A stretch of DNA of 64,000 nucleotides, taken from contig RBKR01000014.1 in the NCBI GenBank assembly GCA_004835665.1, forward strand, positions 806,001 through 870,000, read 5' to 3'. Position 1 is the stretch's first letter. Each line of letters starts with the position of its first letter. The notes beneath the pieces are model-generated. The model saw only the letters and a program-made list of their open reading frames with translations, ran no database searches and had not been told where the DNA came from. This DNA comes from Phoma sp. XZ068 (taxonomy: Eukaryota; Ascomycota; Dothideomycetes; Pleosporales; Didymellaceae). Made by a program: the position numbers and the translations under genes. This document shows positions 63,861 through 64,000 of this stretch, piece after piece.

Positions 63861-64000
63861 GAATTGAGGCTAGTGTCACGGGTGTGCAGTTGCATGCATA
63901 TCACGATACCGGGCTTTAGCGAACGTCACAATCGTAATGTCACTTTGAGGTGCGAATGTGGGTCCCTTTCAAATCAAGATTGTATTCGAAAACATGGGGT
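63861..64000. other. right edge, unassigned
   Basis: 140 bp up to the window end with no recognised feature; may contain an intron or upstream exon of the partial gene at 63483-63860. Confidence 0.3.

Overview
The window reads as nuclear DNA of a filamentous ascomycete (Pezizomycotina, probably a Dothideomycete; the class is inferred from general resemblance). Support comes from short 46-66 bp spliceosomal introns with GTAWGT-like donors and CTGAC/CTAAC branch points, and from single-copy eukaryotic genes: Dopey, COG5, Vps71, Vts1, a GH47 mannosidase and Yvc1. Fungus-specific families also occur (DUF6594, OPT transporter, alkane-type P450). There is no operon structure, and I saw no rRNA, tRNA or CRISPR array.

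Layout. 1-3521: 5' part of a Dopey-family gene running off the left edge. 3.8-4.2 kb: small PPxY membrane protein. 4.2-6.1 kb: gene-poor, with a possible pogo-like transposase remnant. 6.1-8.3 kb: large secreted Pro/His-rich protein. 8.4-17.4 kb: mostly empty apart from a C2H2 zinc-finger gene. 17.5-30.9 kb: housekeeping block with a HeLo-like/DUF7580-like protein, a conserved unknown, Vps71, acyl-protein thioesterase, GH47 mannosidase, COG5, a 25-bp minisatellite and Vts1. 31.8-33.2 kb: a long TTTC microsatellite directly before a GH16 glucanase frame broken by two in-frame TAG codons. 33.6-43.2 kb: three large low-complexity fungal proteins of unknown function. 43.3-51.2 kb: D-serine dehydratase/D-threonine aldolase family enzyme, vacuolar TRP channel Yvc1 and an OPT transporter. 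51.2-64 kb: an accessory-looking segment with a decayed DEDDh exonuclease-like gene, a stand-alone caspase-like (C14) protein, a small SH3-like protein, a six-exon DUF6594 membrane protein, a CYP52-like P450 and a partial gene at the right edge.

How the genes relate. Four left-half genes serve the Golgi/endosome system: Dopey, COG5, GH47 mannosidase and the palmitoyl-protein thioesterase. The PPxY protein could join them as a ubiquitin-ligase adaptor. Clustering is probably incidental, since fungal chromosomes carry no operons, but divergent pairs such as Vps71/thioesterase share short promoters.

The strongest candidates for something undescribed are at the right: a DEDDh exonuclease-like domain with a long disordered tail, now degraded, and next to it a caspase-like protein with an intact His/Cys pair. 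I have spliced genes by eye; exon joints are given where phase and consensus agree.
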